64,000 bases of DNA from Synechococcus sp. NOUM97013 (GCF_014279815.1 NZ_CP047941.1:2046001-2110000); one strand, 5' to 3'; shown: positions 14,369-25,769, counted from the first letter of the stretch. Translations and numbers: made by a program. Notes: a model not told the origin generated them from the sequence alone.

Positions 14369-15523
14369 TTGAGCTTGTCGTCAACAACGAACGATCCTTT
14401 GACCAACGTGCCCAGTGACCGCCTCTGGCTGAGGTCGGAACTAATGGGCACGCAGGTGATCACCCGCGACAGTGGACGTCGGCTGGGCGTCGTGGGCGAG
14501 GTGATCGTGGACATCGACCGGCGTGAAGTGGTGGCTCTGGGGCTGCGCGACAACCCCCTCACACGCTTTTTGCCGGGTTTGCCGCGCTGGATGCCGCTCG
14601 ATCGCATCCGCCAAGTCGGCGACGTGATCCTGGTCGACTCATCGGATTCCCTCAGCGAAGGCTTCTCAGCGGACCGCTACAACCGTGTGATCAACTGCCA
14701 GGTGATCACCGAATCCGGGCAACAGCTGGGCCGCGTGCTCGGCTTCTCCTTTGATATTGAAACCGGTGAGCTCACCACCCTGGTGATGGGTGCGGTGGGT
14801 GTGCCGCTCTTGGGTGAGGGCGTGCTGAGCACCTGGGAAATTCCCGTGGACGAGATCGTCAGCAGTGGCGCCGACCGAATCATTGTTTACGAAGGAGCAG
14901 AAGAGAAGCTCAAGCAACTCAACAGTGGATTCCTGGAAAAGCTCGGAGTGGGAGGCTCCAGCTGGGAAGAGCAGGAGCGTGAGCGTTACCGGCTCAACGT
15001 GGTGCCAGTCGAGAACCAGCTGAGCTCTGGCCAGCCGGCGGAAGCTGCCCCCCGTCAACTCGAGGCGTCCCAGACTGAACAGTTCCAAGCCGAGCAACCG
15101 GAGTTGGAATACGTCGAACTCGAGCAGCCACGGGAGCAGGAGCAAACCAGGCGGCGCTATCTCGACGAGATGCCGATGGACGAACCAGAGCCCTATAGGG
15201 AACCGGACCGCTACCGCAGCCGTGGCCCTGAACCGGATGAGCCCGTCTACAGAGATCCGGAGCCCCGCTACAACGAACCCCGAAGGGGGTGGGAAGAACC
15301 CCCCGCCTACGACGAAAGGCCTCGCTTTGACGACCGACCGCGTCCAGCGTCAAGGCGACCGGTGGAACGCCCAGGTGCCCCTTTGGACGTCGAACCGATG
15401 GAGCGCGAGCGGATGCCATTGGACTTGGAGCCCCGCAATCGCGCTCCTCAGGATCCGGAACCGCCACAGCGCAACCCCCAACAGCAGCGCGCTCCGGAAG
15501 AACCGTTGGATGACCCCTGGTGA
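14369..15523 (+). CDS. Double PRC-barrel protein with long disordered tail
   Basis: 384 residues. Two PRC-barrel beta domains: LRSELMGTQVITRDSGRRLG (about 22-100) and INCQVITESGQQLGRVLGFS (about 107-180). From about 205 the chain is a disordered Pro/Glu/Arg-rich tail (RYRSRGPEPDEPVYRDPEPR and similar). PRC barrels are adaptor folds found in photosynthetic reaction centre H subunits and RimM. Cyanobacterial proteins of this layout are uncharacterised. The start is TTG at 14369, 60 bases after smc. The stop codon lies inside a perfect hairpin (15516-15535). Confidence 0.8.
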   Translation: MSLSSTTNDPLTNVPSDRLWLRSELMGTQVITRDSGRRLGVVGEVIVDIDRREVVALGLRDNPLTRFLPGLPRWMPLDRIRQVGDVILVDSSDSLSEGFSADRYNRVINCQVITESGQQLGRVLGFSFDIETGELTTLVMGAVGVPLLGEGVLSTWEIPVDEIVSSGADRIIVYEGAEEKLKQLNSGFLEKLGVGGSSWEEQERERYRLNVVPVENQLSSGQPAEAAPRQLEASQTEQFQAEQPELEYVELEQPREQEQTRRRYLDEMPMDEPEPYREPDRYRSRGPEPDEPVYRDPEPRYNEPRRGWEEPPAYDERPRFDDRPRPASRRPVERPGAPLDVEPMERERMPLDLEPRNRAPQDPEPPQRNPQQQRAPEEPLDDPW

Positions 15524-15535
15524 TTGCTCACCAGG
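15516..15535 (+). terminator. Hairpin spanning the stop codon of the PRC-barrel gene
   Basis: CCTGGTGA (15516-15523) pairs perfectly with TCACCAGG (15528-15535) around TTGC. The stem contains the TGA stop itself. No T run follows, so it may act as an mRNA 3' structure or weak terminator between convergent genes. Confidence 0.35.
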
Positions 15536-15566
15536 ACTCACTCAGATCCAACCCATCGGCATCCCT

Positions 15567-15998
15567 TCAGACAGGATTCGTGTTTTTGAACTGCAGTGAC
15601 GCGCTGTTCACGCAGTAGCGCTGCCCTGTGGGCGTTGGACTGTCCTTGAACACGTGTCCCAGGTGACCATCGCAGCGAGCACACAGGATCTCGGTGCGGA
15701 CCATGCCGTGGGTGCGGTCTTCCTTTGTGCGGATTGCACCAGAGCTGACTCCGTCCCAGAAGCTGGGCCAACCGGTGCCTGACTCGAACTTGGTGCGTGA
15801 GCTGAACAAGGGGGCATCACAGCAGACGCAGTGATACATCCCATCCTCTTTGTGATTCCAGTAAGCACCTGTAAAAGCACGCTCCGTTCCGCCTTGACGG
15901 GCAACCTGGAACTGCTCAGGTGTGAGCTGCGCCTTCCACTCCTCCGGAGAGCGCTCGACCCGATCGCCACCGACGGGGGAAGTGCTGGTCATGATCAA
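15567..15998 (-). CDS. msrB: Peptide-methionine (R)-S-oxide reductase
   Basis: 143 residues. All landmarks of MsrB are present: two zinc-binding Cys pairs (YHCVCCDAPLF and LCARCDGHLGHVF), the substrate pocket FESGTGWPSFW, and the catalytic Cys in RYCVNSASLQF. It repairs R-methionine sulfoxide in proteins, using thioredoxin. The ATG at 15998 and another at 15992 are both possible. It is convergent with the PRC-barrel gene. Confidence 0.95.
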   Translation of the reverse strand: MIMTSTSPVGGDRVERSPEEWKAQLTPEQFQVARQGGTERAFTGAYWNHKEDGMYHCVCCDAPLFSSRTKFESGTGWPSFWDGVSSGAIRTKEDRTHGMVRTEILCARCDGHLGHVFKDSPTPTGQRYCVNSASLQFKNTNPV

Positions 15999-16018
15999 GG
16001 CACCAAACTCAAAAAAAG

Positions 16019-17305
16019 CTAGTCGGAAAGCGCCGGGGGCAGCAGCTCGCGCACCTGTTTGGCCAGGGCCGCCACTGCGCCAGGCTGTCCACGCAAAGCC
16101 CGCAGGTCCTGCCGCTGTCCTTCAAGCCGCTCGGGCGACTGCAGCCAATCGGACGCCTCCGAGGCGATCTGAGCGGGCGTGATCGTCCCCACCCGTTCAG
16201 GCACCACCATGCGCCCCGCTGAGATGTTGGGCCAGGCCAGAAGACCGTGATTGCGCAGGCGCCAGGCACTGAGCAGCAAACCAATCAGACGTTTCAACCC
16301 CGGGAGCCGCGCCACCAACCCCATCCATCCATCCCAGGCCTGCATCACCCCTAGATGTTGCATGGGCACCAGCACGATCATGGGCACCCCCAGCGCCCCC
16401 AGCTCAGCGGTGTTTGCACCCACAGTGGTCAGCGCGAGGGCGCACTGACTGAGCACGCCATGGGCAGGCGGATCTTCATGCAGATGGATGAGAGTTCCTG
16501 CCCGGGTGAGCAGACGCCGCCATGGCCAGCCATCACCGGGCGGCAAAAGGGTTTGGATGCTGGCGACGTAACTCGCCGCAATGGCGTTGGAAGGCTCCAG
16601 ATAGCGAAGCAATTCCTCAACGCTGGTGGTGGGAGCGACCGGCAGCAGGAAGCGGCATCCAGGACGCTCGGCCGCCAAACGGTCTGCGGTCTCCAGCAGG
16701 AAAGGGACACCGACGGAAAGCTTGGCCGGCTTGGATCCCGGCAATAGGGCCACCCACTCCCCCTCGGGCAGCGGGTCTTGTGCACGGGCGTGGCTGGAGA
16801 GATCGGCCATGAGATCACCCACCACCTCGCAACGGGAGCGAAATCGTCTTGGCAGCTGATCGCGCACCGAGGGAGCCATCGCCGCAATGCGGTCATTCCA
16901 TCGGGGCCATCGCGCCACCCATTCCGCATAGGTGATATGGCGGTAACCGAGACGCGCCGAAAGCAACACCGTCCAGAACTGATCGCCACCGAGAAACACC
17001 ACCACCCCCTGCGATGGCCAGCTGCCAAAGCGCTGGGGACGGAGAAGCAGAGACCAAAACTGACGTGCAGGAATGATCTGGTCAAACTGGCCCCAGCGAC
17101 TGGCTGCATCGGCCTCCTGTCCGGTGGCATTCGGACAGGGCACCAGCACCAAAGAGAGGCTCAGAGCCGATTGCGGTGCGCGAGGCCGCAATAGGAGTTG
17201 GTGGTGCAGCGCTTCCGCAAGAGGACGAACCCAGGTGCTCAGTTCACCAGGACCATTGGAAACAAAAACAATCGAGAGCGTTGGATCCGGGGTTCGGAGC
17301 GTCAC
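16019..17305 (-). CDS. Lipid-A-disaccharide synthase-related glycosyltransferase-like protein
   Basis: 428 residues of the cyanobacterial LpxB-related family. The N terminus LSIVFVSNGPGELSTWVRPL resembles the first Rossmann strand of LpxB. The middle carries SKPAKLSVGVPFLLE. The C-terminal half (LTTVGANTAELGALGVPMIV) matches the nucleotide-sugar binding loop of GT-B enzymes. The substrate is unknown, and true LpxB is normally encoded separately. It ends 20 bases from the msrB start on the same strand, so the two may be co-transcribed. Confidence 0.7.
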   Translation of the reverse strand: MTLRTPDPTLSIVFVSNGPGELSTWVRPLAEALHHQLLLRPRAPQSALSLSLVLVPCPNATGQEADAASRWGQFDQIIPARQFWSLLLRPQRFGSWPSQGVVVFLGGDQFWTVLLSARLGYRHITYAEWVARWPRWNDRIAAMAPSVRDQLPRRFRSRCEVVGDLMADLSSHARAQDPLPEGEWVALLPGSKPAKLSVGVPFLLETADRLAAERPGCRFLLPVAPTTSVEELLRYLEPSNAIAASYVASIQTLLPPGDGWPWRRLLTRAGTLIHLHEDPPAHGVLSQCALALTTVGANTAELGALGVPMIVLVPMQHLGVMQAWDGWMGLVARLPGLKRLIGLLLSAWRLRNHGLLAWPNISAGRMVVPERVGTITPAQIASEASDWLQSPERLEGQRQDLRALRGQPGAVAALAKQVRELLPPALSD

Positions 17306-17334
17306 GCGTGCCGGATCGTGATGGGAAGGAGAAA

Positions 17335-17416
17335 TGCGGATGGCGAGACTTGAACTCGCAAGGCCGAAGCCACACGCCCCTCAAACGTGCGTGTCTACCA
17401 ATTCCACCACATCCGC
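17335..17416 (-). tRNA. trnL: tRNA-Leu (GAG)
   Basis: Acceptor stem GCGGATG (5') pairs with CATCCGC (3'), discriminator A. D arm in GGAATTGGTAGACA. Anticodon stem CACGT/GCGTG around loop TTGAGGG gives anticodon GAG, reading CUC and CUU. A long variable arm (TGGCTTCGGCC) is as expected for leucine. T arm GCGAG TTCAAGT CTCGC. The CCA end is not encoded. Confidence 0.95.
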
Positions 17417-17566
17417 GTGGTTGATTCAGCCACTCGGGCCTCATCGCAGAGAAATATACCGGCTGGGGGGCCCACCCCCCAGCAAGCCCAGAAGTCAAAT
17501 GATCTCCAGAGCGAGAACGCGAAACGCAGTCACTGATACGATCCGCCCTGGCTTTGAGTCTGCGGG

Positions 17567-18913
17567 ATGCCCATCGGCAAGGTGCTGATCGCCAACCGCG
17601 GCGAAATCGCTCTCAGAATCCTGAGAAGCTGCAGGGAGCTCGGCATTGGCACGGTCGCTGTGTACAGCACCGTTGACCGCAACGCGCTGCACGTTCAGTT
17701 GGCGGACGAAGCGGTTTGCGTGGGCGAAGGACCCAGTAACCGCAGCTATTTGAATGTTCCCAACATCCTTGCGGCGGCGACATCCAGGGGGGTCGATGCC
17801 ATCCACCCCGGCTATGGATTCCTCGCCGAAAACGACAAATTCGCGGAGATGTGCCGCGACCACGGTCTGACCTTTGTCGGCCCATCACCGCACGCGATCC
17901 GGTCGATGGGTGACAAGTCGACCGCCAAGACGACCATGCAGTCGGTCGGCGTTCCCACCGTTCCCGGCAGCGAGGGGCTTCTGGCCAATCCGTCAGAAGC
18001 CGCAGCCCTGGCCGAATCCATGGGCTACCCAGTGATGATCAAGGCCACCGCCGGAGGCGGAGGTCGCGGTATGCGCCTGGTCCAGAGCCCTGACCAGCTC
18101 GACACGCTCTTCAAGGCTGCTCAGGGCGAGGCGGAAGCCGCCTTCGGCAACCCCGGCCTGTACATGGAGAAATTCATCGACCGGCCCCGCCACGTGGAAG
18201 TGCAGGTGCTGGCGGATCGCCACGGCAACGTGGTGCACCTGGGTGAACGCGACTGCTCGATCCAGCGCCGTCACCAGAAGCTGCTCGAAGAGGCTCCCAG
18301 CCCTGCCCTGGATCCGGAGCTGCGACGCCGCATGGGTGAGGCCGCCGTGGCGGCAGCCCGCAGCATCAACTACGAAGGCGCAGGCACCGTTGAATTCCTC
18401 CTGGATCGCAGCGGCGGTTTCTATTTCATGGAGATGAACACCCGCATTCAGGTGGAACATCCCGTGACAGAAATGGTCACCGGTGTCGACCTGATCACCG
18501 AGCAATTGCGCATTGCAGGCGGCGAACCGATCAGCGTGCGTCAAGACGACATTCAGCTGCGCGGTCACGCCATCGAATGCCGGATCAATGCTGAAGACGC
18601 CCGCCACAATTTCAGGCCCGCACCGGGCAAGATCACCGGTTGGCTACCCCCCGGAGGTCCCGGTGTTCGCGTCGACAGCCACGTGTACACGGGCTACGAC
18701 ATTCCGCCTTTCTATGACTCCCTGATCGGCAAGTTGATCGTGTGGGGAACCGATCGCAACCATGCGCTTGCACGCATGAAGCGAGCACTCAACGAGTGCG
18801 CCGTCACCGGGATCCCCACCACCGTTGAATTCCACCTGGAAATGCTCGACAGACCGGAATTCATCAACGGTGACGTGCACACCAAGTTCGTTGAGCAGGA
18901 AATGCTCCCCTGA
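17567..18913 (+). CDS. accC: Acetyl-CoA carboxylase, biotin carboxylase subunit
   Basis: 448 residues, full length. N terminus [20 protein letters not shown]-grasp glycine loop [16 protein letters not shown] (about residue 157). [20 protein letters not shown] and [25 protein letters not shown] carry the catalytic and metal ligands, although split here by a short gap in what I quote. It carboxylates the biotin on AccB with bicarbonate and ATP, the first committed step of fatty-acid synthesis. Other acc genes are elsewhere. ATG at 17567. Confidence 0.96.
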   Translation: MPIGKVLIANRGEIALRILRSCRELGIGTVAVYSTVDRNALHVQLADEAVCVGEGPSNRSYLNVPNILAAATSRGVDAIHPGYGFLAENDKFAEMCRDHGLTFVGPSPHAIRSMGDKSTAKTTMQSVGVPTVPGSEGLLANPSEAAALAESMGYPVMIKATAGGGGRGMRLVQSPDQLDTLFKAAQGEAEAAFGNPGLYMEKFIDRPRHVEVQVLADRHGNVVHLGERDCSIQRRHQKLLEEAPSPALDPELRRRMGEAAVAAARSINYEGAGTVEFLLDRSGGFYFMEMNTRIQVEHPVTEMVTGVDLITEQLRIAGGEPISVRQDDIQLRGHAIECRINAEDARHNFRPAPGKITGWLPPGGPGVRVDSHVYTGYDIPPFYDSLIGKLIVWGTDRNHALARMKRALNECAVTGIPTTVEFHLEMLDRPEFINGDVHTKFVEQEMLP

Positions 18914-18946
18914 GCCGGCTGAGGGAGCAGAAATCACGCTCCGGCT

Positions 18947-19288
18947 TCAAGCCACAGCCTGAGCGCGCATCAGGATCTGGGACAGCACGCCCTGCTGCCC
19001 GACGAGCAGCTCACGAAACAAACTGACCAACCCCAGCCAGATCACCGGCGTGACATCCACACCGCCGATCGGAGACACCACACGGCGCGTAAGCGACAGC
19101 ACCGGCTCCGTCGGCCAGATCACCAACGCCCAGACACCTGAGGCCGAATCCACCTGGGGATACCAGGTGAGCACAATCCGCATTAGGAACATCAGGCTCC
19201 AGGCCGCCAGCAGCAGGCCAAGGACCAGATGGATCGATGGCAGCACCTGGAGCAACGTCGGCGTCACAAAGCTCAAAGCATTGGCCAC
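18947..19288 (-). CDS. YggT family membrane protein
   Basis: 113 residues with two YggT-type membrane segments: LPSIHLVLGLLLAAWSLMFL and, after LTWYPQVDSASG, the signature PTEPVLSLTRRVVSPIGGVD. In chloroplasts and cyanobacteria, YggT (Ycf19/CCB3) proteins help thylakoid biogenesis or nucleoid distribution. It is convergent with accC and divergent from psbX. This neighbourhood (accC, yggT, psbX, ycf66) is typical of marine picocyanobacteria. Confidence 0.88.
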   Translation of the reverse strand: MANALSFVTPTLLQVLPSIHLVLGLLLAAWSLMFLMRIVLTWYPQVDSASGVWALVIWPTEPVLSLTRRVVSPIGGVDVTPVIWLGLVSLFRELLVGQQGVLSQILMRAQAVA

Positions 19289-19364
19289 GGCATCGTAGAA
19301 AGTCGCCGCTGATCTCTAGGATCGGCAGCATTCAGTCTTCTGACGGCAGTCCGGCTCGATCGTT

Positions 19365-19487
19365 ATGACCCCATCCCTCGCCAATTTCCTCAGCAGCCTG
19401 GCCTGGGGTGCCGTGATCGTGGTGGTCCCCGCCTCCATCGGCCTGTTTTTCCTGAGCCAGACCGACCAAGTCGACCGCAAGCTCTGA
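19365..19487 (+). CDS. psbX: Photosystem II reaction centre protein PsbX
   Basis: 40 residues from the ATG at 19365 to TGA 19485-19487. The N terminus [20 protein letters not shown] and the helix end [12 protein letters not shown] match PsbX: one membrane helix with a lumenal start and a charged stromal end. PsbX sits near cytochrome b559 and affects plastoquinone exchange at the QB site. It lies 76 bases downstream of the divergent yggT start and 80 bases before ycf66. Confidence 0.92.
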   Translation: MTPSLANFLSSLAWGAVIVVVPASIGLFFLSQTDQVDRKL

Positions 19488-19567
19488 AGGCGCTGGCGCG
19501 CTTCGTAAACTTGGTGTGAAAGTTCCCGGTTCTTGCGGACCGGGCCACCCAACCAGAGGGCCTCAAC

Positions 19568-20530
19568 GTGGTTAACGCCAGTCTTAACTGGGCCAGCATT
19601 GTGGGCATCGTTCTAGCCGTCGGCGGAGCGATGCTCTATTTCATGCGCAGCTTTAAACCTGCCCTTGCCCGCGACTACGACGTTTTCTTCGCTGCAATCG
19701 GTCTTCTGTGCGGCGGCATCCTGTTTTTCCAAGGGTGGAGACTCGACCCCATCCTTCAATTTGGGCAGTTTCTGCTGGCGGGCACAACGGTGTTCTTTGC
19801 CTACGAGAGCGTTCGTCTGCGTGGTGTTTCCGCAGAGCAGGCCCGTCGCTCCGCTTACTTCGATGACGAGCCTCCAGCCAGGGCTCCAGCCGGAGGGATG
19901 CGTGGCTACGACGACAGCTACGACCGCTTTGATGAACCCCAGCCAGTCAGGCGACGTTTTGCGGCGCAGGACTTCGACGAAGCGGAAGGTCCAGAGCAGG
20001 ATTTCTACCGGCCGCGTCGCAACTCCAGGGCCGCCATCCCTGAACAGGCAGCCAGCCGTAGGCGAGGTCGTCCCGAGACAGCATCGGACTGGGGTAGCGA
20101 CAGCGAGCAGGACCGTCGCATGGCGCGATTCGGCAACCGCGATGACGAACGTTCACCCTCGGGTCCCAGCTTCGGCGATCGCCGCACACAGAGAGATGAT
20201 CAACGCCGCGGCAGCCGCCCCAGCGCCGCCACGCGTGGAGACAGTGCAGCGTCGCCCCGTGCAGCTGTCGACGGCAAGGCCTCAGGGTCACGCCCCTCAG
20301 CAAGCAGCCGCGCACCAATGAACGGGCAGCCCGGCGTTCCTCAGGGCACCCCTTACAGGCAAGCTGCCGAAGATGCGGCGTATAGCCCTAGCCGACGGCC
20401 CACCAACGCTCCCTCATCGACAGCTCCCTCATCGGCAGCCTCATCCACCGCTGGGCGCCCACAGGATCCTGCCCGGACGCCACCTCGGAGCTCTCGCCCC
20501 CGGGACAACAGTTCCCGCTTCGACGACTGA
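19568..20530 (+). CDS. ycf66: Ycf66 family protein with disordered tail
   Basis: 320 residues, GTG start at 19568. Residues 1-85 form the Ycf66 membrane domain with three helices (ASIVGIVLAVGGAMLYF, FFAAIGLLCGGILFF, FGQFLLAGTTVFFAYE). The rest is low complexity, rich in Arg, Ser, Pro and Gly, with repeated RRGRPE- and PSAS-type stretches. Its function is unknown, but it is conserved in cyanobacteria and some plastids. The stop overlaps the start region of the lipoprotein that follows. Confidence 0.85.
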   Translation: MVNASLNWASIVGIVLAVGGAMLYFMRSFKPALARDYDVFFAAIGLLCGGILFFQGWRLDPILQFGQFLLAGTTVFFAYESVRLRGVSAEQARRSAYFDDEPPARAPAGGMRGYDDSYDRFDEPQPVRRRFAAQDFDEAEGPEQDFYRPRRNSRAAIPEQAASRRRGRPETASDWGSDSEQDRRMARFGNRDDERSPSGPSFGDRRTQRDDQRRGSRPSAATRGDSAASPRAAVDGKASGSRPSASSRAPMNGQPGVPQGTPYRQAAEDAAYSPSRRPTNAPSSTAPSSAASSTAGRPQDPARTPPRSSRPRDNSSRFDD

Positions 20531-21060
20531 TCCGCTTCGCCCCGCTGCTGCTGCTCGTGGTCAGCTTGATAGCGACCGGGTGCAGCGGCAGATCGCAACG
20601 TGCCCCTGGATCGCTTCTGCCTGAACAGCAACAGGAGCCTGCTCTAAGCGGTGATGGACGCAAGCTGGCAGTGATTGCGGACCAACGCGGCCGTGCGACG
20701 GTTCAACTGAACGATCTTCGGGATGGAAGGTCGCTGCCACTCCGTCATCTCAATCGCAATCAACCCCACAGCTCACCCTCGCTGAGCTGGAACGGACGCT
20801 ACTTGGCGGTGATCGTTCAACGGGGAAACCGCCGGATGGTTCTCATAGAAGATCGCCTCAACGGCCGCGCCCACCCCCTGCGACTGCCCTCGGGGCGCAA
20901 CCCAGTTCGGCTGAGCCTGGCGCCGGATGCGCGGCAACTGGCCGTTCAGACCGCAGAACGCGGCCGCTGGCAGGTGGAGATTCTGGATCTCAGCGGCATC
21001 CTGGAACCCGACAACCCAGGAGGCCTGCGCCGGAGCACTCCCATGGAGTCCACACCGTGA
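20527..21060 (+). CDS. TolB-like propeller lipoprotein, probably CTG start
   Basis: About 177 residues. A full lipoprotein signal (LIRFAPLLLLVVSLIATGC, lipid on the Cys) exists only if translation begins at CTG 20527, whose last two bases overlap the ycf66 TGA. The first GTG (20557) would leave just eight residues before the Cys. The next gene uses the same coupled layout (GTGA), which supports coupling here. The body holds repeated blade-like units (ALSGDGRKLAVIADQRGRAT, SLSWNGRYLAVIVQRGNRRM, SLAPDARQLAVQTAERGRWQ), as in TolB/WD40-like PD40 propellers. Three blades are too few for a closed propeller, so it may pair with its neighbour. Confidence 0.7.
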   Translation: MIRFAPLLLLVVSLIATGCSGRSQRAPGSLLPEQQQEPALSGDGRKLAVIADQRGRATVQLNDLRDGRSLPLRHLNRNQPHSSPSLSWNGRYLAVIVQRGNRRMVLIEDRLNGRAHPLRLPSGRNPVRLSLAPDARQLAVQTAERGRWQVEILDLSGILEPDNPGGLRRSTPMESTP

Positions 21061-21545
21061 CCAGGCCGGACCGAATCATCGTCACCCTGCTGGCGAGCTT
21101 TGTTCTCACAGGTTGCGGCGGATCAGGACTACGCCCGCAAACAGCAGTCAGCAGCGCCTTGCAACGCAGCGCGGACAGTCGACGCTGGCCAGCGATGAGC
21201 GACCGCTGGCTGGTCTCCATCGCCAGCCGCAACGGACGCGAGCGCATCGAGTTGGTGGATCTGAGCAGCAGGCAACCGGTGCCACTGCCAGGCCTGAATC
21301 AGGCGGATGCACAACCGGTGAGCGTCAGCGTCAGTGCTGACGGCAACAGGATTGCACTGGTGCGTCGCCGCAACGGGCAGACCGAACTCAACCTCTACAG
21401 ACGCAACGTTGGCCTGCTTCAACGGCTGCCACTGGAACCCGCAGGGGTTCCAAGGGACGTGAGCCTCGACGGCTCAGGACGGCTGCTCGCTGTCCAGGTG
21501 AGCCGCAGGGGACGGTGGGACGTTGACTTGATCCGCCTGCCCTGA
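21057..21545 (+). CDS. TolB-like propeller lipoprotein, partner of the preceding gene
   Basis: 162 residues, GTG start overlapping the upstream stop (GTGA). The signal peptide ends in the lipobox LTGC (IIVTLLASFVLTGCGGSG). Three PD40-like blades follow (DRWLVSIASRNGRERIELVD, SVSADGNRIALVRRRNGQTE, SLDGSGRLLAVQVSRRGRWD). It is clearly a paralogue of the gene before it. Together they would supply six blades, enough for a heterodimeric propeller on the periplasmic side. That is inference. Confidence 0.75.
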   Translation: MTRPDRIIVTLLASFVLTGCGGSGLRPQTAVSSALQRSADSRRWPAMSDRWLVSIASRNGRERIELVDLSSRQPVPLPGLNQADAQPVSVSVSADGNRIALVRRRNGQTELNLYRRNVGLLQRLPLEPAGVPRDVSLDGSGRLLAVQVSRRGRWDVDLIRLP

Positions 21546-21559
21546 GGCACTGAACGCGA

Positions 21560-21775
21560 TCAGGACACCAGACCGGCCCAGTGCAGGAAGGTGTCATGGC
21601 TAATGGCTTCGACCACCAACACGGCCACAAAACCGATCATTGCGAAGCGACCGTTCACCCGCTCGGCATAAGCACTCCAGCCGAAAGCAGGAATGTCCGT
21701 CGTGGTGGCACTGGGGGTCGGAGTCGATTCAGCTTCAGCCCCCTGGGCATTCGCGTCGGCACTGCTGGTGGTCAT
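21560..21775 (-). CDS. hli: High-light-inducible protein (Hli/SCP)
   Basis: 71 residues. After a Ser/Thr/Ala-rich N terminus comes FGWSAYAERVNGRFAMIGFV. This is the one-helix LHC motif in which Glu and Asn bind chlorophyll and Arg forms the ion pair, then AVLVVEAISHDTFLHW. Hli proteins bind chlorophyll and carotenoid and quench energy during photosystem repair. It lies 9 bases downstream of the ABC transporter gene on the same strand and is likely in its operon. Confidence 0.93.
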   Translation of the reverse strand: MTTSSADANAQGAEAESTPTPSATTTDIPAFGWSAYAERVNGRFAMIGFVAVLVVEAISHDTFLHWAGLVS

Positions 21776-21784
21776 GCGCAGGGA

Positions 21785-23770
21785 TCAGGAATGCCCAAAG
21801 TCATAGCTTGCGGCGGGGAGCAGCTGCCAGCCACCCTCGCCATCCAGAGCCAGAACGGTGTCGTGGAACGATTTCAGCGTGGGCCGGTGACCAATGCTGA
21901 TCACAGAGAGTTCGCGCTGACGCAAAAGCGAGTAAAGCCGATCTTCTGTTGCCACATCCAGAGCGCTTGTCGCTTCATCCAGCACCACGAAACGCGGTGC
22001 GTTGAGTAACAACCGGCCGAACGCGAGCCGCTGCTGCTCACCCAGCGACAGGATCCGTGGCCAATCCTGTTTCACATCCAGATCGGGATAGCGGTTGAGC
22101 AATCCGCCGAGATTGACCTCTTGAAGCACATGACGAAGCTGATCGTCGCTGTAGCGGCTTTCCTCGGTGGGGTAACAGAGCTGTTCGCGCAAAGAGCCCA
22201 GCAGCATGTAGGGCTTCTGCGGAATGAATAACAGGTCTCCTGTGGCGGGTCGCATCACATCGCCACGGCTGGGAGTCCAGAGACCGCTGATCATGCGCAG
22301 CAATGAGGTTTTGCCACAACCGGAGGGTCCCACCACCAGCAGACGATCTGCCTCGCCAACGCTGAGGCTCAGGTCGCGGAGGATGGGCAACTGACTGCCC
22401 GGGGGCGTGAGGTCGGCATGGCGGATCACGATGGAATTGGACGCCTGCTGAACAGTCGACACATCAATGGTGTCGCGGCTCACCTGCTCAACCTGGCTCT
22501 GGAACCCTTCAAGACGCGTCACACCCGCCGTGAACTTGGCGAGTTCGTCGATGCGGTTCACAACAAATAGCAATGAACCTTCCACCATGTTGAACGCGAA
22601 TCCCGCCTGAACAAAACGTCCGTAGTCGATCTCCCCCGCAAAAAAAGGACCGGCCATGATCAGATAAGGGAAAAAGACACCCGCATACCCCACAGATCGC
22701 TGCATGGCACTAATGATCACCTGCCACACAATCAGAAGGTTGAAGTTGTCGACGACAGTGCCCAACCTACGCGTTGTCTCCTGTTTCTCGGGTTCTTCCC
22801 CGGAATAAAAAGCAATGGACTCAGCATTGTTTCGAATATGAACCAATCCGTAGCGAAAATTCGCTTCATAACGGAGTTGATCAAAATTGATCCTCACCAA
22901 ACGGCGACCTGCGAAAACAAGCAATGTCGTCGTCACAAGAGCGTAGCCAAAAAGCGAAAACGTTAATGTTTGACTAATCGTCCAAAGAATAATGATATTC
23001 AGAGAAAATGTTAAAATTGCATCAAAGATCCCAAGCGTGAACAGAAGGCTTTGCTCCGTGAAAGCCTTTACATCATCAGTGATTCGCTGGTCAGGGTTAT
23101 CAAGACCCGTCGACTGCTCGTCGTTCGGATTCAAGACATAATAGGCTCTATTACTCAGATACTCATCAATCAGTCCACTCGACAACCACTCGCGCCAGAT
23201 CAGACCAAGCTTGGCAGTAAAATAAATCTGGGCCGTACGAATCGGCAACGCAACAATAAAGCAGGATGCATAGATCGCAAGAATCCGATTAAATCCCTCT
23301 TGCTGTTTAGCAACCAAAGCATTGGTGATATCCCGTGCAATAAATCCAATTCCGGCATTAATGCCATTGACCGCGAGCAACATCAGAACGATGGCCCCAA
23401 GCAAGAGCCAATGCAGCCAGCGCCTGTTGCGCAGCTGTTGGCGCATCAGCAGGAAGGACGATGCTCCCAGCACAAACAGTGCCGAAAAAACGACACCCCA
23501 CCAGCCACTCCAGATGCCGTCAATGGTGGTGCTGATGCCACCGAAATATTTTTCAGTCAGCGCTGGAAGCAGCTGCTCCGAAAGATTGATCAAGCCCGTG
23601 AGGGCCACCAGCACCAGGCCGCCCACACAGAACAGAAGCGACAGCAGCAGACCTGAGAACTGCCAACCGGTGGCCTGATCGAGAGGAAGGAAAAAAGGCT
23701 GGGCGAGATTACGAAGCCTCTTCAGCTGGCCTGACAAGCCAGCCGCAGGCGCCACAGAAGAATTGATCAT
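21785..23770 (-). CDS. SbmA/YddA-type ABC transporter (membrane + ATPase)
   Basis: 661 residues. The N-terminal half has about six membrane helices with the conserved stretch WREWLSSGLIDEYLSNRAYY typical of ABC_membrane_2 (SbmA/BacA, YddA and peroxisomal ABCD group). The C-terminal half is an ATPase: Walker A LLVVGPSGCGKTSLLRMISG, signature LSLGEQQRLAFGRLLL, Walker B FVVLDEATSALD. Related proteins move peptides, vitamin B12 or fatty acyl chains. Homologues occur next to hli genes in marine cyanobacteria, substrate unknown. It sits in an apparent operon HIT-ABC-hli. Confidence 0.85.
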   Translation of the reverse strand: MINSSVAPAAGLSGQLKRLRNLAQPFFLPLDQATGWQFSGLLLSLLFCVGGLVLVALTGLINLSEQLLPALTEKYFGGISTTIDGIWSGWWGVVFSALFVLGASSFLLMRQQLRNRRWLHWLLLGAIVLMLLAVNGINAGIGFIARDITNALVAKQQEGFNRILAIYASCFIVALPIRTAQIYFTAKLGLIWREWLSSGLIDEYLSNRAYYVLNPNDEQSTGLDNPDQRITDDVKAFTEQSLLFTLGIFDAILTFSLNIIILWTISQTLTFSLFGYALVTTTLLVFAGRRLVRINFDQLRYEANFRYGLVHIRNNAESIAFYSGEEPEKQETTRRLGTVVDNFNLLIVWQVIISAMQRSVGYAGVFFPYLIMAGPFFAGEIDYGRFVQAGFAFNMVEGSLLFVVNRIDELAKFTAGVTRLEGFQSQVEQVSRDTIDVSTVQQASNSIVIRHADLTPPGSQLPILRDLSLSVGEADRLLVVGPSGCGKTSLLRMISGLWTPSRGDVMRPATGDLLFIPQKPYMLLGSLREQLCYPTEESRYSDDQLRHVLQEVNLGGLLNRYPDLDVKQDWPRILSLGEQQRLAFGRLLLNAPRFVVLDEATSALDVATEDRLYSLLRQRELSVISIGHRPTLKSFHDTVLALDGEGGWQLLPAASYDFGHS

Positions 23771-23794
23771 GACGACATTCTGGCCAGGTCAGCC

Positions 23795-25769
<1,975 letters not shown>

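Noticed and set aside
16429-17130. 233-codon minus-strand frame
   Set aside because: Overlaps the LpxB-related gene on the same strand in another frame; Cys/Arg/Trp-rich shadow.
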